A stretch of DNA of 64,000 nucleotides from Massospora cicadina (lineage: Eukaryota; Entomophthoromycota; Entomophthoromycetes; Entomophthorales; Entomophthoraceae): the NCBI GenBank assembly GCA_022478985.1, contig JAKSZP010000020.1:124001-188000 (forward strand), read 5' to 3'. The translations under genes and the position numbers were made by a program. How positions within the stretch are numbered: position 1 is the first letter of the stretch; each line of letters opens with the position of its first letter. Under the pieces are notes generated by a model. It was not told where the DNA came from, did no database searches, and saw only the letters and a list, made by a program, of their open reading frames with translations. Below, in pieces: positions 1 to 12,466 of the stretch.

Positions 1-149
1 TGGAGTATGAGGTCCCATTATACTAGGTTTGTTAGTAAGGTTAGACAGCAACAGTGATATGGATCCAGTATAGGAAGGATCTAAATTTCCAGGGCAGGCT
101 AGGACCTTCTTGATAGAGGGGTTAGAAATGCCTTGGATCTCCAGCAGGT

Positions 150-720
150 ATCTGGAGGGGATGTTGATCTGAACCCAGGTGTCAACGATAACCTGGGACT
201 TTGGCGTATAGTGGTTGTCTTATGAAAATATATTGGCATGTCTTCTTGACCATCAACTGCAGGAGATAGCATCCTTACTTGGGAACCCCTTACATGATAC
301 CCAATTTGTTCAATCCAGCCTTTTCTCTCCAACAGGAAAGATTGAGCTTTGACCCCCATTTTGGCATCACGGGAGGTTTCAAAACTAGATGAACCAAGTG
401 CCCCAGCAAGGATAAGAATCCCCATAATTGTGCACAACAAGCAAATAATCTCAGATAAACAATCCTTGGAGAAGGTCATAGTTTGGGTTTTCTAACGCAA
501 TGGTGGGGGTATTCACGGAAAGCTTCTAAAAAAGAATGGGTATAATGGAATGAGCCCAATGGATCAAGTGCATTGTGGTCCAGCAGTGCCATATTCATTG
601 TAATGGGGTAATTCTGGAGCAAACTTGATGCGCTTCATTAATTTGGATGATATGTCATTCATGGGGGAACCAATGTTGACAATGGTGTGGGCAGGAATTT
701 GTGAATCTAAATGGCAACAT
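150..720 (-). pseudogene. Ty3-A aspartic protease region, decayed
   Basis: Retropepsin-like region downstream of Gag. In the homologous element at 12467-18963 the active site reads VDSGSPMNAISSKL. Here the same block (about 690-610) reads VNIGSPMNDISSKL, so the catalytic Asp of the D-S/T-G triad is Asn and the next residue is changed too. The following stretch (479-190) keeps the family's GQE(D/G)MPIY block. The inactive triad and internal stops mean no functional protease. Confidence 0.7.
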
Positions 721-734
721 GAGTGACTAATCTC

Positions 735-2600
735 CTAAACTGCAGGGGTAGAGTGAGAATCTAGGAGACTCATCAGGAGGAGAGTAAGCAGTATCAGGTT
801 CTTTATTATTAATGGGACCAAATAATCTTCCTCAGATGCAACGGAGATAGGCTCATTAGAGGCTGCTAAACATTCTTGAGGAGGTACAGGGAGGTCAGCA
901 TTAAGTACCTCGTCCTTCATTATGACACCCTTTTCCTTCCTCCTTGGCAAGACTCTTCTAATAGGTCTTGACGCTACGGCGGTATCTATTTCAGTAGGAG
1001 CATTGTGGTCAAGGATTCTTCTATTTCTTGACAATGTGGACCTGAGGGCAACTGGAAAAGATGGATGTGATAGACTTGGGATGCAAAATAGACGCAGTAA
1101 TTTCATTAAGTACCTCCTTAAGTTTCTGAATATGAGTAAATCCACACTTCTTGCCAATAATGTGCAATTAGTAGAATAAGATAACAACATGGAAATGACA
1201 GTAATTATGGCGTCGACCAAGGTAGTGCAATTAATGGTTACTAAAAGGTTGCGCTTGTCCATGGAATCAGCTGGTGAACTCCGCAGAAATTTTTTCTTTG
1301 CTCAACCAAATTCCCATGAATTCCTGCTTATGATTGGCCAAGTTTTGGTTGTTTCCAAATTCCTTGATTGGGGCAGTATGGGCTTGTTCCCAGGTGTGGC
1401 ATTCCTTTGAATTAGAAGTCATAATCTCTTGGGCGGTACTATTCAGGTAGGAGTGGATGTGCTTTACCCTCTTTCAGTTGTTATCCTCTTCAATGGAACT
1501 CTCATAAGCACATAGGAATGAGGACATGCTTTTCTGGTTTTAAGTAAACTTATCATTAAAACTAGGCTTAAATCTATATAACAGAAGTGGAAAGAGTATT
1601 GGCGCCTGGAACTGGTGCTAGGTTTATAACCTCAGCTTCCACATAGTTTTTAAGGGCCTGTTGATCTAGTTGCCATAAAAAACCCTTATGGTCTTCCTGA
1701 ATGTCATCCCAGTTTCAGTTCAGAGAGGTAATGAATGATTTATGAGCAACCTGATCTTTTAATTCTTTATCTTAGAGCATTAAAGAAGCAGCTGGCTCTC
1801 AAAGCTTCTTAAGCGGGCTCTGAGACTTTGACAGGTTTTCTCAAACTGGGTGATGCAATTATTGGTGAGCTTAATGAGTGTACTGAAATTGTCCATCTAA
1901 TTCAAAAAGGCCTCAATAAGCCCCTGGGGTCAAGTGGGACTCCATCCACTTGGAGCTTATACCCCTGAGTCACATCTCATATTTAATCACATAATTCAGC
2001 GAGAGCTGTTAAAATGGCCTTTTTCCAGGAATTTTCCAGGCTGCAAGGAGTAGGCACTGTGGGACCAGAAGGTCCTTGAGGCCCGCGGGGACCTTCAGGC
2101 CACTTGGGTCTTCACTTTAGAGACTAGATCACGGGAGGCCAACTCCTGGTAATGCTGCTGGATGGTCCGCATGAGGTCTTCAATATTATTGAGGTGTTGG
2201 TTCCAGGTGGCCCTAAAGAGCTTAACATTTTGACAAAGCTTACCCTCAAGGTAGCATGAGATTCTGCTATCTAACACAGTAGGCTGTTTCTAAGCTTGAT
2301 TAATTAGGTGACAGTTGCTGACAATGTTTTCAATTGTCATGAACAAAGAAGAGGCTGCACTATAAAAGTTGACAATATTTGAGTGTATGGTTTGACCTAA
2401 GCTCTATTTGTTATGATACTTTGTTTGAAACAGCTTGACTGGTTGTTGAAGGTGGTGTATGACCAGATAATTTAAGCTTTAGAGATATTGTTCAGTATTA
2501 AGGCCAATTTTTCTAATGGTATTAGAGTTAAAGTATATAAAACTGCATTGTGGAGGCACTGAAGAGGCGCAGGAACGTAGCGTCCTCCATAGAGTAAGTG
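735..2600 (-). pseudogene. Ty3-A Gag with coiled coil and collagen-like stretch, decayed
   Basis: Gag-like coding region read right to left. Residues from 2277 to 2100 form a helical segment with the family words ISCYLE, TWNQHL and QQHYQELAS, which fit an amphipathic coiled coil. It is followed at about 2110-2060 by a Gly-X-Y run (EGPRGPQGPSGPT). A second helical piece (about 2040-1960) precedes the capsid-like area and a basic tail (1262-735) holding KEKGVIMKDE, matched in Ty3-B by RKRVIIMKDE. Multiple stops and frameshifts are present. The Gag assignment rests on position between primer site and protease and on the homologous elements; no enzyme motif is expected here. Confidence 0.65.
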
Positions 2601-2687
2601 TCATTCAGTTGTTGCTGTTTAAGTTCGCTGAGGTTCTCATATTTGATTTTATACTAAATTATTGTCAACCGATGGTAGAGTACACCA

Positions 2688-2768
2688 GAAGGTGGCCCAA
2701 GGCTCTAGGCTTTCAGGCTGTATAGGAGATACTTTATACTGTGAGGTATTAAATTACTCAGTTACACT
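2688..2768 (-). other. tRNA-like conserved leader segment of Ty3-A
   Basis: Non-coding stretch between primer-binding site and Gag. Its reverse complement aligns over about 75 bases with the same position in Ty3-B (18363-18442) and Ty3-C (51020-51105), including AATACCTCACAGTAT and CTTGGGCCAC. In this copy the cloverleaf-like pairing seen in Ty3-B is largely lost. Function unknown; see findings. Confidence 0.45.
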
Positions 2769-2856
2769 TCTTGACAAATGAGCAGGTTGTTTTCTTGATT
2801 GCTATTGTTCTCCATTTTTTGTCTAATATGTTTTCACTTAAACAGCTTGGGGCCAC

Positions 2857-2872
2857 ATGTAGTGAGCACCAC
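2857..2872 (-). promoter_or_regulatory. Ty3-A primer-binding site
   Basis: The reverse complement reads TGGTGCTCACTACATG just inside the 5' LTR, beginning with the TGG expected to pair with a tRNA CCA end. The same word occurs at the same place in Ty3-B and Ty3-C. I cannot name the tRNA from sequence alone. Confidence 0.7.
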
Positions 2873-2874
2873 TT

Positions 2875-3348
2875 ATCTCAGATAACAGCTTTCTTGACTG
2901 TAGCCAGAGTTCAAAATCAGGTCCTAAGCTGTAAACTAGCAGAGAGGTAAATAAAGTTGAAAAGATGGGTCGAAAATAGAATACAATATTGAGTTAGAAA
3001 GTGTCAATATTTATAAGAAATGTGTGGATGTGGTGCCTAAGGGACCTTCATGGCCTTGTGCAATCAGGAACTTCACAGCCTTCCAGATTGACTGCCTGAT
3101 TAAAGCCCTCATCGTTCTGCATCATCCTTGTGACCACAATGGCGGGGGTCGCGCCTCTTAAGGTTCAGGAAGAAAGGATGAAATTCCTGAAGGCATCTTC
3201 TTTGATTCTTGAAACATGTTGCTTCATGATTGAAACTTGCATTGGTGCCTTCAGGGACAGGTTTCACCTGCAATGGCTTGGGAGTCAACTTTGCAAGGCT
3301 CAATTTGGGAGTATGGTTTTTGAATTGCTCATTGTCTTAAATCCTACA
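2875..3348 (-). repeat. 5' LTR of Ty3-A (about 474 bp)
   Basis: Starts two or three bases beyond the primer-binding site; ends at TCTTAAATCCTACA, which aligns with the LTR end TCTCAAAGTCCAACA of Ty3-B. Internal similarity to the Ty3-B LTR includes the shared start region (ACAGYTYTCT then ACTGT). The start is approximate by two bases because the terminal TG is mutated. Confidence 0.7.
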
Positions 3349-3389
3349 GCACACACATTAAAAAGTCACTTTTCTCTTGGCACGCACAC

Positions 3390-6300
3390 ATCCTAACACA
3401 TGCCATGATTGGCTGCTTTCTAATTCATCTATATTAAACTTTTTAGAATTCTAAATTGAAGACATGCTCCATCCTTAGATTTTTGGCATTTTAATTAGAA
3501 AAGAAAGTGTAAAATTAGAAGTAAATTGAGAAAATAATGGAAAAAAGAGATAAAATTGGTGTCAGTAATTAAAATTATAGTAAAATTGGTGAAATTGTGC
3601 AACAAAATTAAAGTAAAAATGGATTCAAAATCGTGGAATTAGGGGAAAAGTTGGGAAAATGAAGAGCTAGGGGGATTTACCTGAAATACCTTTGCCATTT
3701 TAGCGGTATATTTGAGGGACTTTTCTACAAAAGAGTTATTTTTACAAAATACAAAAAGACTATGAAGTATGGGGATTAAAGTGGGCGCAAATATAGGAAT
3801 TTCAATATAATAAAGTTGTTTTTTCTATTTGAAAAGTGTTTTTAGGCACTACCTGACATTGCCTCGCAGGAGAGCCTGATATTACCCTTTCCTTTACTGA
3901 AAACCTTCAAATAAGGTTGAAATATTGGATCTTATCCCCGCAGGGTAAGTTTTATATTAGTTAGGTAGAGCAGGGCATAATGCTGCAAAGTTGGGGAGCT
4001 AATAAAAAGAGGTAACTACCTTATGACAATGATAGTTTACCCTATTTGCGAAACGAGTGTTAGCTGGGTGAATCTAAGCAAGATGTGGAAGTTTTGGAAT
4101 TGTAAAGGAAGGAAAGATATGGGGGTGATATGAATACAGGCGAGGGCTGAAATGTCATGTCCTCCATAATCACTTCTTGCAATGGGATCATCATTGTCAA
4201 CAGAGTGGCCAGGCAATAATGATCATACATAAGGTGTGAAATAACTAATACATTTACCACAACAACATTTGGGATAAGTTGGTAAAATTACAAAGAAGGC
4301 GTGGGGAGGAGGTTAATTATGGTAGGGGTTTGGAAACCTAATTGTCAGCTAAAGAGGCCAGAGCAACTGTTAATATTTTTCTGGAGGGAAGGGTGATGCT
4401 GAATGAGTGGCATGAAGATCATCAAATGCAATACATGTCAGCTTCTTACCTCACAAATCTATGGGCATAACTGGATGTGAATGAAAACTGCGTGACAGGT
4501 TTAAGACCTGTGCATCTTTGTGAAAAACATAAGCACACTACAAGCAAGTTTTTAGCTGGATGGTCATAAGAAAAGCACAAGTAGACAACCAAACCAAAAA
4601 TACAAATTCGAAAAAGTCTTTGTGCAAACAATAAGAGCGATGCTGGGAGTCCACGCTGCAATTCTTCAGTTTTGCATGAATCTGACTGGCTTATATGTAG
4701 GGATCTGGAAAGCCCAAGTTAGCTTTGGATGCAATCAAGTTAATTCCAATCAACCACAAAACAACCAAGCAGCTACTGTCTCTGTGGACCCAAAGCCCTC
4801 TGGTTGATATGATGAGAGTCTTCTTTGCAGATGCATCAAAGTAGCCACAATGCGCGTTTTTATGCAAAGAATTCTTTAAAGATGGCAAATTAGAATAATG
4901 GAAGGGAAAAAGGTTTATTTAAAATATAACAGAAACCTAAAAAAAGTCCTCGCCCTCAAAAGTAAGGGCACTGGCTTCTAAATAGGAAATTGGGTTTAGT
5001 GGTTGGTGGCACTGTTCTCTAATAATTAATCTCTTAAAACCTTCTCCAAATGCCAGTTATTCCTAAGATTTGCGCTTAGGAGGAGATGGTCATTTTACAA
5101 ATTGTCGTGAGAATTGAGGTTGGGGAGGTGATATACACGCCATGAAGATGCTCTCTGATTTAGCTTTCATAAACTTTTGACTGTTATAAAAATTAACGCG
5201 CGCTCCATCCTTAAAATTTTGGCCTTTCAATTAGCAAAAGAAGCATAAACTCAAAGTAAAATCGGGACATAATGAAAAAGAAGATTTAGAATAGGGTTCA
5301 AGAGGTAAATTTTATAGTAGAATCAAAAAATGCACCATAAAAAAATAAAGATTAAAATTGGATTTTGGAAATGGGGGAAACTTAAGAAAATGGTCGGCGG
5401 TAGGGGGCTTAACTGGAGTACTTTTGCCTTTTTTGCGGTATATTTAAGAACATTTCTCTATGCAAGAGCTAATCCTTCCAATATACAAAAATTTTAAGAA
5501 GTGTGGGTATTTGAGTGGGCGAAAATTTAGGAGTTTTTATAATAAAATTGTCATTTACATATGAAAAGAGGTATATAGCACCACCTGGCTTTTTGCCTAT
5601 GCGGAAAGCCTTAAACTACACTCTTTTTTCAACCTTTTGGCTAAGCTGGACTAACCAGACTCCATCTTCACAGAGAAAAATGACTTAGGTTTAAGTAATG
5701 GCACATTTCCACAGCGTTGGGGAAAAATTGAAGATTAAGTTACTCTTTTTAGTGAACCAGGGGTTAATCTGAGTGGTCTGCTCAGGATGTGGACAAAGTG
5801 GGATGTGAAGAATTGGATTGACATGGTTAATGGCAATGATGGCATATAGGGCGTTAATTGTGAGAAGAGGGTCAGAAGCCCCACCATCATGCAAAAGAAT
5901 CAAAGCTATTGGCAACTTCTCAATAGCGAGAATACAGGTGCTTCATAAGTGGTTGGAGAAACTCCACTGCAAACTTGAAATAGACCTGTCATATAAATGC
6001 AAGGAACAGCTGGAGGTAAATGGATTATCTGTTCCAGAACCAAGGAATGAAAACCCTTAGGAACGTACCCATAGCGCTCTAAGAAGAGGCTTGCAGAAGA
6101 TGATAAAAAGAACCACGCAAGGAGACAAGAAAACCAGCTAACAGAACAAAATTGTGGGAAAGGATCAAAGCAAATGTGAAAGGTATTGCTGAGAGGTCAA
6201 GATACTCTGCAGCAGAAAGGTTATAAAGGGAGGGCCTTTTATGTAAGGACCAGAGGAGCCCAAGTTTGCTTAATTACTAACTTGCAGTGCCCGTGGAACC

Positions 6301-7140
6301 ACCCAAGTAACTAAGTAACAAAAATTGGTCCTGAAGCCACTATCTGGTGAGGGATCAATCACTTTAGCAGGTGCATGTTGGTCCCAATGTGCGTATAATG
6401 CATAAAAATGCTTTTTGAAAAATTTAAACTTAAAAATAATTTCAAGAAAAATGTTTTTATAAAAACTCCTGAATGTCAACAATAAAATAGGCCATTGCTC
6501 TCATTTATGAGGCTACTGTCCTACATATAAGAAATAGCTTTTATGGGTTATGTGCTGTTCTTAGGTATTTCACCTAATTGTTGGGTTACAGGGTTTCTTC
6601 AGTGTATGCTTAGAGAAGTATTGGATTGTAAATTTTTGCAAGGATTTGTATAGGGGGGATGATGGGGCACTACATGATTGACTGCTCCCTAATTGAGCCT
6701 TTTATTTTTTTAAATATTAATCAATATGCTCTCCACACTCAGCAGTCCAGCACTCAAATTGACAGCAGAAATCTCATAAATCAGGAAAAGAATTATTAGG
6801 AAATCTAAAGGATACCAATATTAGGAGATGAAGACTAAGAACTTATGGAAAAATTATCTGATTTTACCATCAGTTTTATAATAATAGAAATTTATGATTT
6901 GCTATTTGAAAATTGAGAAAAATTGAAAAAATGAGAAGCAGTATGGCTGAACATACCTGAAGTGGTTTTAACCATCTTACTCGTGTAATTGGAGTATTTC
7001 TCTACACAAGAGTCTAATCCTCCCAAAATATAACCACCTAGGCAATGGGGAGGATAGGGGTAGGCTTGTTGTAAGCAAAAGGGTAGCAGGCACCGCCTGT
7101 CTTTTTGTCTTTTATGGAAGGCCTTACATCTAATCATATT
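3390..7140 (+). repeat. Tandem LTR-like repeat, about 2.3 diverged copies
   Basis: Three copies of a roughly 500-570-bp block start near 3390, 5125 and 6660. Each has a GATTG/GATGC-CTC-like start, a short A/T-rich middle, a phrase TTTCTAC-CAAGAG, and an ending (C)ACC(T)GNC-TTTGCC. The first two carry GCGGTATATTT, then ATAATAAA about 120 bp later, which looks like TATA and polyadenylation signals of a plus-strand LTR. The spacers (about 1.15 and 1.0 kb) also align, for example GCAGATGCATC-CAATGCGCG near 4830 with GCAGGTGCATG-CAATGTGCG near 6370. Purine tracts GGTTGGGGAGG and GGGGGGATG precede copies 2 and 3. It could be LTR-internal-LTR-internal-LTR of a small non-autonomous element or a plain tandem duplication. 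ORFs inside are short and unrecognised. Confidence 0.6.
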
Positions 7141-7721
7141 TTATTTATCATAACGTAACATGTTCCATTGGCACACTTTCATTGTATAACTGTGCACCAC
7201 CAACCAAAATAGTGCCTGACAGAGTATATTAAACAAATTCTGCATAAGTTAGTGTTAAAACCTTAGAAAACCTCAGAAAACCTTGGATCTCTTGAATGCT
7301 AATTATGAAATTATAGGATAGAACCAATTAAATGGTTATAGAGTATTATAAACTAAAATACATATTGAAATACCATACTCCATGATATGAGCTGATGCTG
7401 CGCTGGACTGTTTGGAGGCATAACATTTTGCAGTAATATATTTTTATTTTTATTTGTAAATTAAACTTCCTAAACTTAGCAAGAGAAGTGAACAATATTC
7501 ATTTCTTAGGGTATGTTGCAATCCACAAAAATGCACTAAGAATTTTTAACGTCCCAGAAACCTTTTATTGAGCAATAAATACTAACCAAGGTGTTATTAA
7601 GCTATCCTGTATCATAGTGTACCAAGACAACGTAAACGATCTCTTTCAAACATTTTTTGGAACACTATATAACCTACAAGAAATTTTCTACTGGCTCACC
7701 ACAGAAATGGGAAAATAAAGG
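7141..7721. other. Unassigned AT-rich stretch ending in a purine tract
   Basis: No recognisable coding sequence. The last 20 bases before the LTR (AGAAATGGGAAAATAAAGG) are purine-rich, like a polypurine tract. This could mean that the adjoining LTR was once a 3' LTR, or it may be chance. Confidence 0.35.
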
Positions 7722-8569
7722 TGTCAGACAATTGCCGCCTCAACTTTGACAAAAGAATGTTTTAGGGAAGAGTAACCCCAGTTAAACAGTTATGATCAGG
7801 TAATTAAATATCTGATCTCATAATAAGTTTATTTTAAATGAAAATAATGACAATATCAGCCAAAAGACCCTGGCCAATTCTTAGTGGAACCCTGAGAATT
7901 AGGGCAACACTTTGTCACCTACTAAATGGGCTATTAATTCTTAATATAGCAGTCAGATTACTCCAACCACGCTGCATATTCTGGGGCGCCCATCAAATGG
8001 ATTTCCCCCTTCCACGGCCAGTTCCAATTCAACACCTAAGTGGGGACCCCCCTTTTTATAAGTGTGGCGGAGGTCCCCCAAGGAGCACTTAAATTAGCAC
8101 ATGGTGATTGGTTGAAGTACATCAAATCATTACCATTTGTGTACATTCTGCCTAACCATATCGTCCCACCAGTCATTTTATCTAAGTGACCCCAATTTCC
8201 TGAGCTCTGATAGGGTGATCTAACATATTACCTATTCCAGATGTTACCAAGCTATTCCACACGCCTATTATTGTATTTCCCTTGACCCTCAATACAATTT
8301 GAATACAGAATGGTATGATATTGATAGGTTCATTTTTTTACTTCACACGTTTACATTAATAAAAATAGAAAAAAACCTAACTTTCATTTTTATTAGTGTT
8401 TTCACCTTTAAATTAATAATACCATTGTGGAATCCAGCGGCGGTTTAGCACCACTGAGCACAAAACTTCCTGGTTTCCTACAAAAGGCAAGAAAATGCAA
8501 CTCCACAATAATTAGTTGGAGTAATTTGTAATTGTTAATTACTAAAAAGACTTTGTCTACAGCCTGACA
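7722..8569 (+). repeat. Family E LTR, copy 1 (848 bp)
   Basis: Starts TGTCAGACAATT and ends GCCTGACA, giving inverted ends TGTCAG/CTGACA. The same LTR recurs at 30732-31568 and 43679-44417. Shared features include GAAAATAATGACAATA, a CCCCTTTTATA TATA-like box near 8050 and an ACTAATAAAAA-type signal near 8350. Gypsy RNase H and integrase remains lie downstream on the same strand, so it may be the 5' LTR of that relic; I see no clear primer-binding site after it. Confidence 0.7.
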
Positions 8570-9769
8570 AAGTTGAGACCAAAAAAGGAAATGTCCGCAC
8601 CATATTAAGCATAACATAGGCTTTTTAAGATGGCTGCATATTAATGCGGTTCATACCCAGCTTAAGCTGCATTAGAAAAATGCTCTTTGACCACTAAAAC
8701 AAAAATTCGCCTTTTTTGAATCAAGTAGTATCAGAGCTCCTTTGACAAATATGAGAATCTTTTAACTAAACACAGTTAGGTAATACTCAATCTTTGAAAA
8801 AGAGTCCATAATGTAAATAAAGCATTTCTATCAGCTATTAGGGAAATACCCTTTTAACATTTGGGTAGTTTACTGTACAGGTTGGTTGTAAAATAATAGA
8901 AGCACTAGTTGTATGTTGACAACTAGTAGGTTGATTATTCACAATAAGTGGCAACCAATCCACTCTGGAGAATTGTACAAGAGAAAAACCACTAGGGACC
9001 TGTATTACCTTTAAGCTTTAATTTAGAGGTAGATATAAAAAAGCATATTTCAGTTGAACTCTGTTTTTTATTTTAAGAGGCTAGGGGTTTTTATAGTCAG
9101 AAGGCAACAAATTTTCAGCCAATTCTTTGAAAATCAACTACTTAGTCTCCAAGAATCCTGACCCATAAGTTAACTTCCAAATGAAGTCAAATTCCTTCAT
9201 CTAGTTAATCCTCAGCATCATAACCTTTCACAGATTAGTAGCCATCCCCTTGTTTTAAGAACCGTACTCAGATGGTCTGGGGCCGTGTTACCTGATTACA
9301 ATTACTAAATACCACTGAAACAAGCGTCAAAACGCTTTAGTAGCTTTGTAAAATGACCCTAATAGTTCAGCGCCTCTGCTTGAACGATATACCTGACAAT
9401 CTAACAATCAGCTATCAAGACATCATCAAAATGCTTATTTAACATTGTCAGGGATGATCCTCAACAAAACATTAATTGAAACCAAACATTATACTATATA
9501 CTTTGTTTATTTACAAGCTAAAAATTTAGTTGGAAACCATTTTCAAACAATAGATTGCTTAACAAGCTTTAGAAACTAATCATCAAGCAAGATGGATAAT
9601 GTGGTTGACCAAATTTCCAACATAAAATTCACATCAAGATGATATGGGTATAGAGCACCCAGTAACTTAATGAAGTTAGAGCCTTAATATTGACAAGTTA
9701 AACTTTATAATCACTTGACTAGAGTATTTAGCTAAGAATTTATTTAAAAAACTTAGGTGTAACTTCATA
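8570..9769 (+). other. Degenerate interior of family E element
   Basis: About 1.2 kb between the LTR and the first recognisable pol words. Too short for gag, protease and reverse transcriptase together, so part of the element is missing. I see no confident motif in it. Confidence 0.3.
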
Positions 9770-10885
9770 GAGCGAAGTTAAAGGTCATCACAGACCATGC
9801 TTCACTTTTCTAATTGTAAAAACTATGTGAGTTAGAGGAATGGCTAGCGCTAAGCCCTCAAATTATAAGCCTATAATTTTGAATTCTATACTAACCTGTA
9901 GAAAAACACAAGATATAAGAATAATTTTTTCATGACTACCAACTGTCAAAATAACCGCAGAGTAGCAGCTCATGTACACGAAGATTATAAAAGGCAAGGA
10001 TTCTTACAATCCACTGAAAGTGATATAAGAACCAGATATTTTGAAGACAACATCTTGCAGAAGAATGGCTAACTAGTATAGAAAATTAGGGGGTTAGTTT
10101 TGACCTTCCAAAAGTCTGAAAGGCTTAATTACTATCCTCAGTACACACAAGTAAATAGGTTTGAAGAGCTGAAAATGACATTAAACTTCCTGTAAACTCA
10201 TTACTATTAAAAATCATGAGCTTTAAGGTCCTGTAAATGATCTATTTTTGTCATCACTTTAATAGGAGGAGCCAGTGTTTAAAAGTTCATCCTACCAACT
10301 GTTGTAGAATCAATTAATTTGATAAATCATATCTATTGACGTCATTGGCTGCTTCCTACCAATGCAAACGGAGCTAATTACATCACAATGGCCATAGAAC
10401 ACCTTACATAATGATTGGAAGCACTAGCCATAAAGAAACTGGGCGACATGACCTCAGAAAAATCTATTATGGAAGACATCAATCAGCGACATGGTTGCCA
10501 CCAGTTCTTTAATGATGATAATGTAACAAATATTTACCTTGAACATCTTACTTCAATTGGATGGTTTGATGACCATCTGTGGAGTAGTAACACTCCAACA
10601 CACTGATTCATTAAAATTATTGGAGTAAAAATAGATTTATAAGTAATGTTTGTAGAAGAATCGCAATAAATCAGCCATCTGAACGTATAACACTCTGACC
10701 CAAAGCCATACTTGTATACATTATTAACTACTACTCATATACATAGAAAATCCATTTCAGCTACTATATGGAAGGCACACATATTTGCTGCCAATATTTT
10801 ACTCTTGCAAGGAAGTAAACTCTGGTCTAAAACCCACCCATTATTGTCAAAGATAACGTCTACATAAATTAAGCTACACACTTAA
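9770..10885 (+). pseudogene. Family E gypsy RNase H and integrase remains
   Basis: Plus-strand translation shows VITDHASL near 9780-9810, the signature of Ty3/gypsy RNase H, followed by a decayed continuation. At 10350-10520 an integrase core reads GANYITMAIEHLT, then WLEALAIKKLGDMTSEK, then INQRHGCHQFF, matching the usual order of gypsy integrase (hydrophobic strand, DH/YLTKW, RHG-P). At about 10700-10800 HRKSISATIWKAHIFAANI corresponds to the common integrase word for S-TG-SPFQLLYG. Stops and frameshifts interrupt it. LINE A3 inserted at its right edge; a continuation beyond 20900 is possible but weak. Confidence 0.65.
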
Positions 10886-10903
10886 GCTTGTTCCACCAAT
10901 TTA
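10886..10903. repeat. Target-site duplication of LINE A3, left copy
   Basis: GCTTGTTCCACCAATTTA matches 20883-20900 (GCTTATTCCACCAATTTA) at 17 of 18 bases. The two copies lie 10 kb apart, immediately outside both ends of the LINE. Confidence 0.9.
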
Positions 10904-10909
10904 ATTTAG

Positions 10910-12466
10910 ATTTTATTTGGGGAAGGCCAACCATGGGACGGATACTTCTGATAAAGTCCAACTACAAAAAACCAAGACATAATGAGGGGCACCCCAGAGG
11001 AGCCTATAGCTACCTCCTGTTGCCAGCGGGACTGCTAGTGGAAGTAGGAGGGGAGTGATAAGGGGAGTCCTGGGCCAAAACTGAACACAAATGAAAGGAA
11101 AGGATCTGACAAGAGGAATCAGATGGGGAACCAGGATGACACCAACTGGCGTTGGTGGGATGGCAGGTGGCCAAACAGCCAAGCTTAAAAGTGATCCATG
11201 TGATGGGAATGGAAGCGACGCACAGCTTCATGTAGGTTTGGAGCAGTACTAGAGAGTGAATCAAGGACAATGGTGTCTATAGTCCATAGTGCTATTGCAA
11301 AAATTAAGGAGCGGAGCAGTGGGTGGATAGGGGAGGTCATGGAAAAGGCGAAGACGTTTTTGGACAGGCTAAAAGCCTGCTTACTCTCCTGGCAAAAGAG
11401 GCGCATAACATCTTGCAGAACTGCCTGTGATGGCGGGCAATCTTTCAAGTGATGGACTAAAGATCTATATTGATTACATACAATGCATGAAGTTTGAGAG
11501 GCATTGGACTGTTCAGCCGTGCGGTACACTTTTCTCAGTCATCTCCACACAAGGGCGCGGATTTTGGGCTCTAAAAGGTGATGTGTGTGTACTTCCAATT
11601 GTCTTTCTGGGTCTCCAAAGAGTATGGGATGTCGAGTTTTTCAAGGTAGTCCACATGGGTAATGAGGTTGGTCATTGGAGTACCAGGTTGTGTAAAACGA
11701 CTTGCTCATTGACTCTTTGTTTGAAACGGGGAGTAGGGCGACCCCTCTGGGTGGTGTGTCCACTGATGCTGATCCTCCACTAGCGCTCCGCAAGGAGATG
11801 AGAATTCATTTGAAGTGGGGTGATGTCCCATGTGGGCCCGCGGCAGAAGGATGAGAAGCAAGAAATCAACAGATAATGGGGGTGTGTAGAATTGCAGAGG
11901 CCCAGGGTGCGTAAAGATTGGATTGGGCCGTTCATGACCAGTGTTAGGCTGGGAGAGTGGGTTTGGTGACTGTAGCGATCCAGGTGCCAAGTATTTTGGC
12001 GGCATGGGCCTCAAAGTTGAGCAGGCCCATACCACCACTATGGCGAGGGCCAAACATGACATCCAGGTGCACTGGCGGTGGTCGGCCTAACCAGAGCCAC
12101 CCTTGAAGGAGGGCGTATAAAGAGTTGAAGAAAGAGGGGGAAAAGGTGATAGTATGGGCCACAGACAAGATTTTGGACGGGAGCATAGAGTTGGCAAGCA
12201 CAACTTGGCCTGGGAGGGTAGTCTGGTGGGCTTTGAGGGAGGTGATGCGCTTTGTGACATTTTCAAGGATGTGGTGCTCCATTACTGATGAAGTTTACCC
12301 TCCCTCCTTCAGCCACACACCCAAATGGCGTACCAGACCATCAGTGGGTCTTGGCATGAAAGGGAGCACAAACGGGGCAGTATGGGGTGGGCAGGGCAAG
12401 CGAACCTGTGAGATAGCTGATGAAGCAGGTAGGAAACGGCATGCTTGTGACCAAAGGCTTGGTACC
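10910..12466 (-). pseudogene. LINE A3 ORF2, C-terminal part
   Basis: Encodes the region after the reverse transcriptase palm up to the end of ORF2. Recognisable pieces are the long connector (12282-11944) and a zinc-binding RVT-type segment at 11529-11440: CIVCNQYRSLVHHLKDC, giving Cys-x2-Cys then His and Cys spacing. After that comes FAIALWTIDTIVLDSL. This last stretch remains in one frame here, unlike in A1, and shows the ancestral spacing. The C-terminus near 10915 reads SVPWLAFPK, a word shared with A1. Several frameshifts are present. Confidence 0.75.
12462..12466. repeat. Target-site duplication of Ty3-B, left copy
   Basis: GTACC, paired with GTACT at 18964-18968 (4 of 5 identical). 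Both sit exactly at the LTR termini, and the LINE A3 sequence resumes across the site. Confidence 0.75.

Larger units (their letters stand above)
1..3348 (-). mobile_element. Ty3/gypsy-type element Ty3-A, 5' half (truncated by window start)
   Basis: Minus-strand LTR retrotransposon. From right to left it shows a 5' LTR, a primer-binding site, a leader, a Gag-like region and a protease-like region; the rest of pol lies outside the window. It aligns segment by segment with the complete element at 12467-18963: same order, same primer-binding site, matching words in the capsid and protease regions. Every frame carries stops, so this is a dead copy. A 5-bp target duplication should start with gcaca at 3349, but its partner is off-window. 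Confidence 0.85.

Noticed and set aside
1189..1410. Plus-strand ORF next to the Ty3-A Gag end
   Set aside because: Antisense of the Gag region conserved in Ty3-B; no independent support.
11427..11783. 118-codon plus-strand ORF
   Set aside because: Opposite strand of LINE A3 ORF2, which has recognisable protein motifs in the minus direction.
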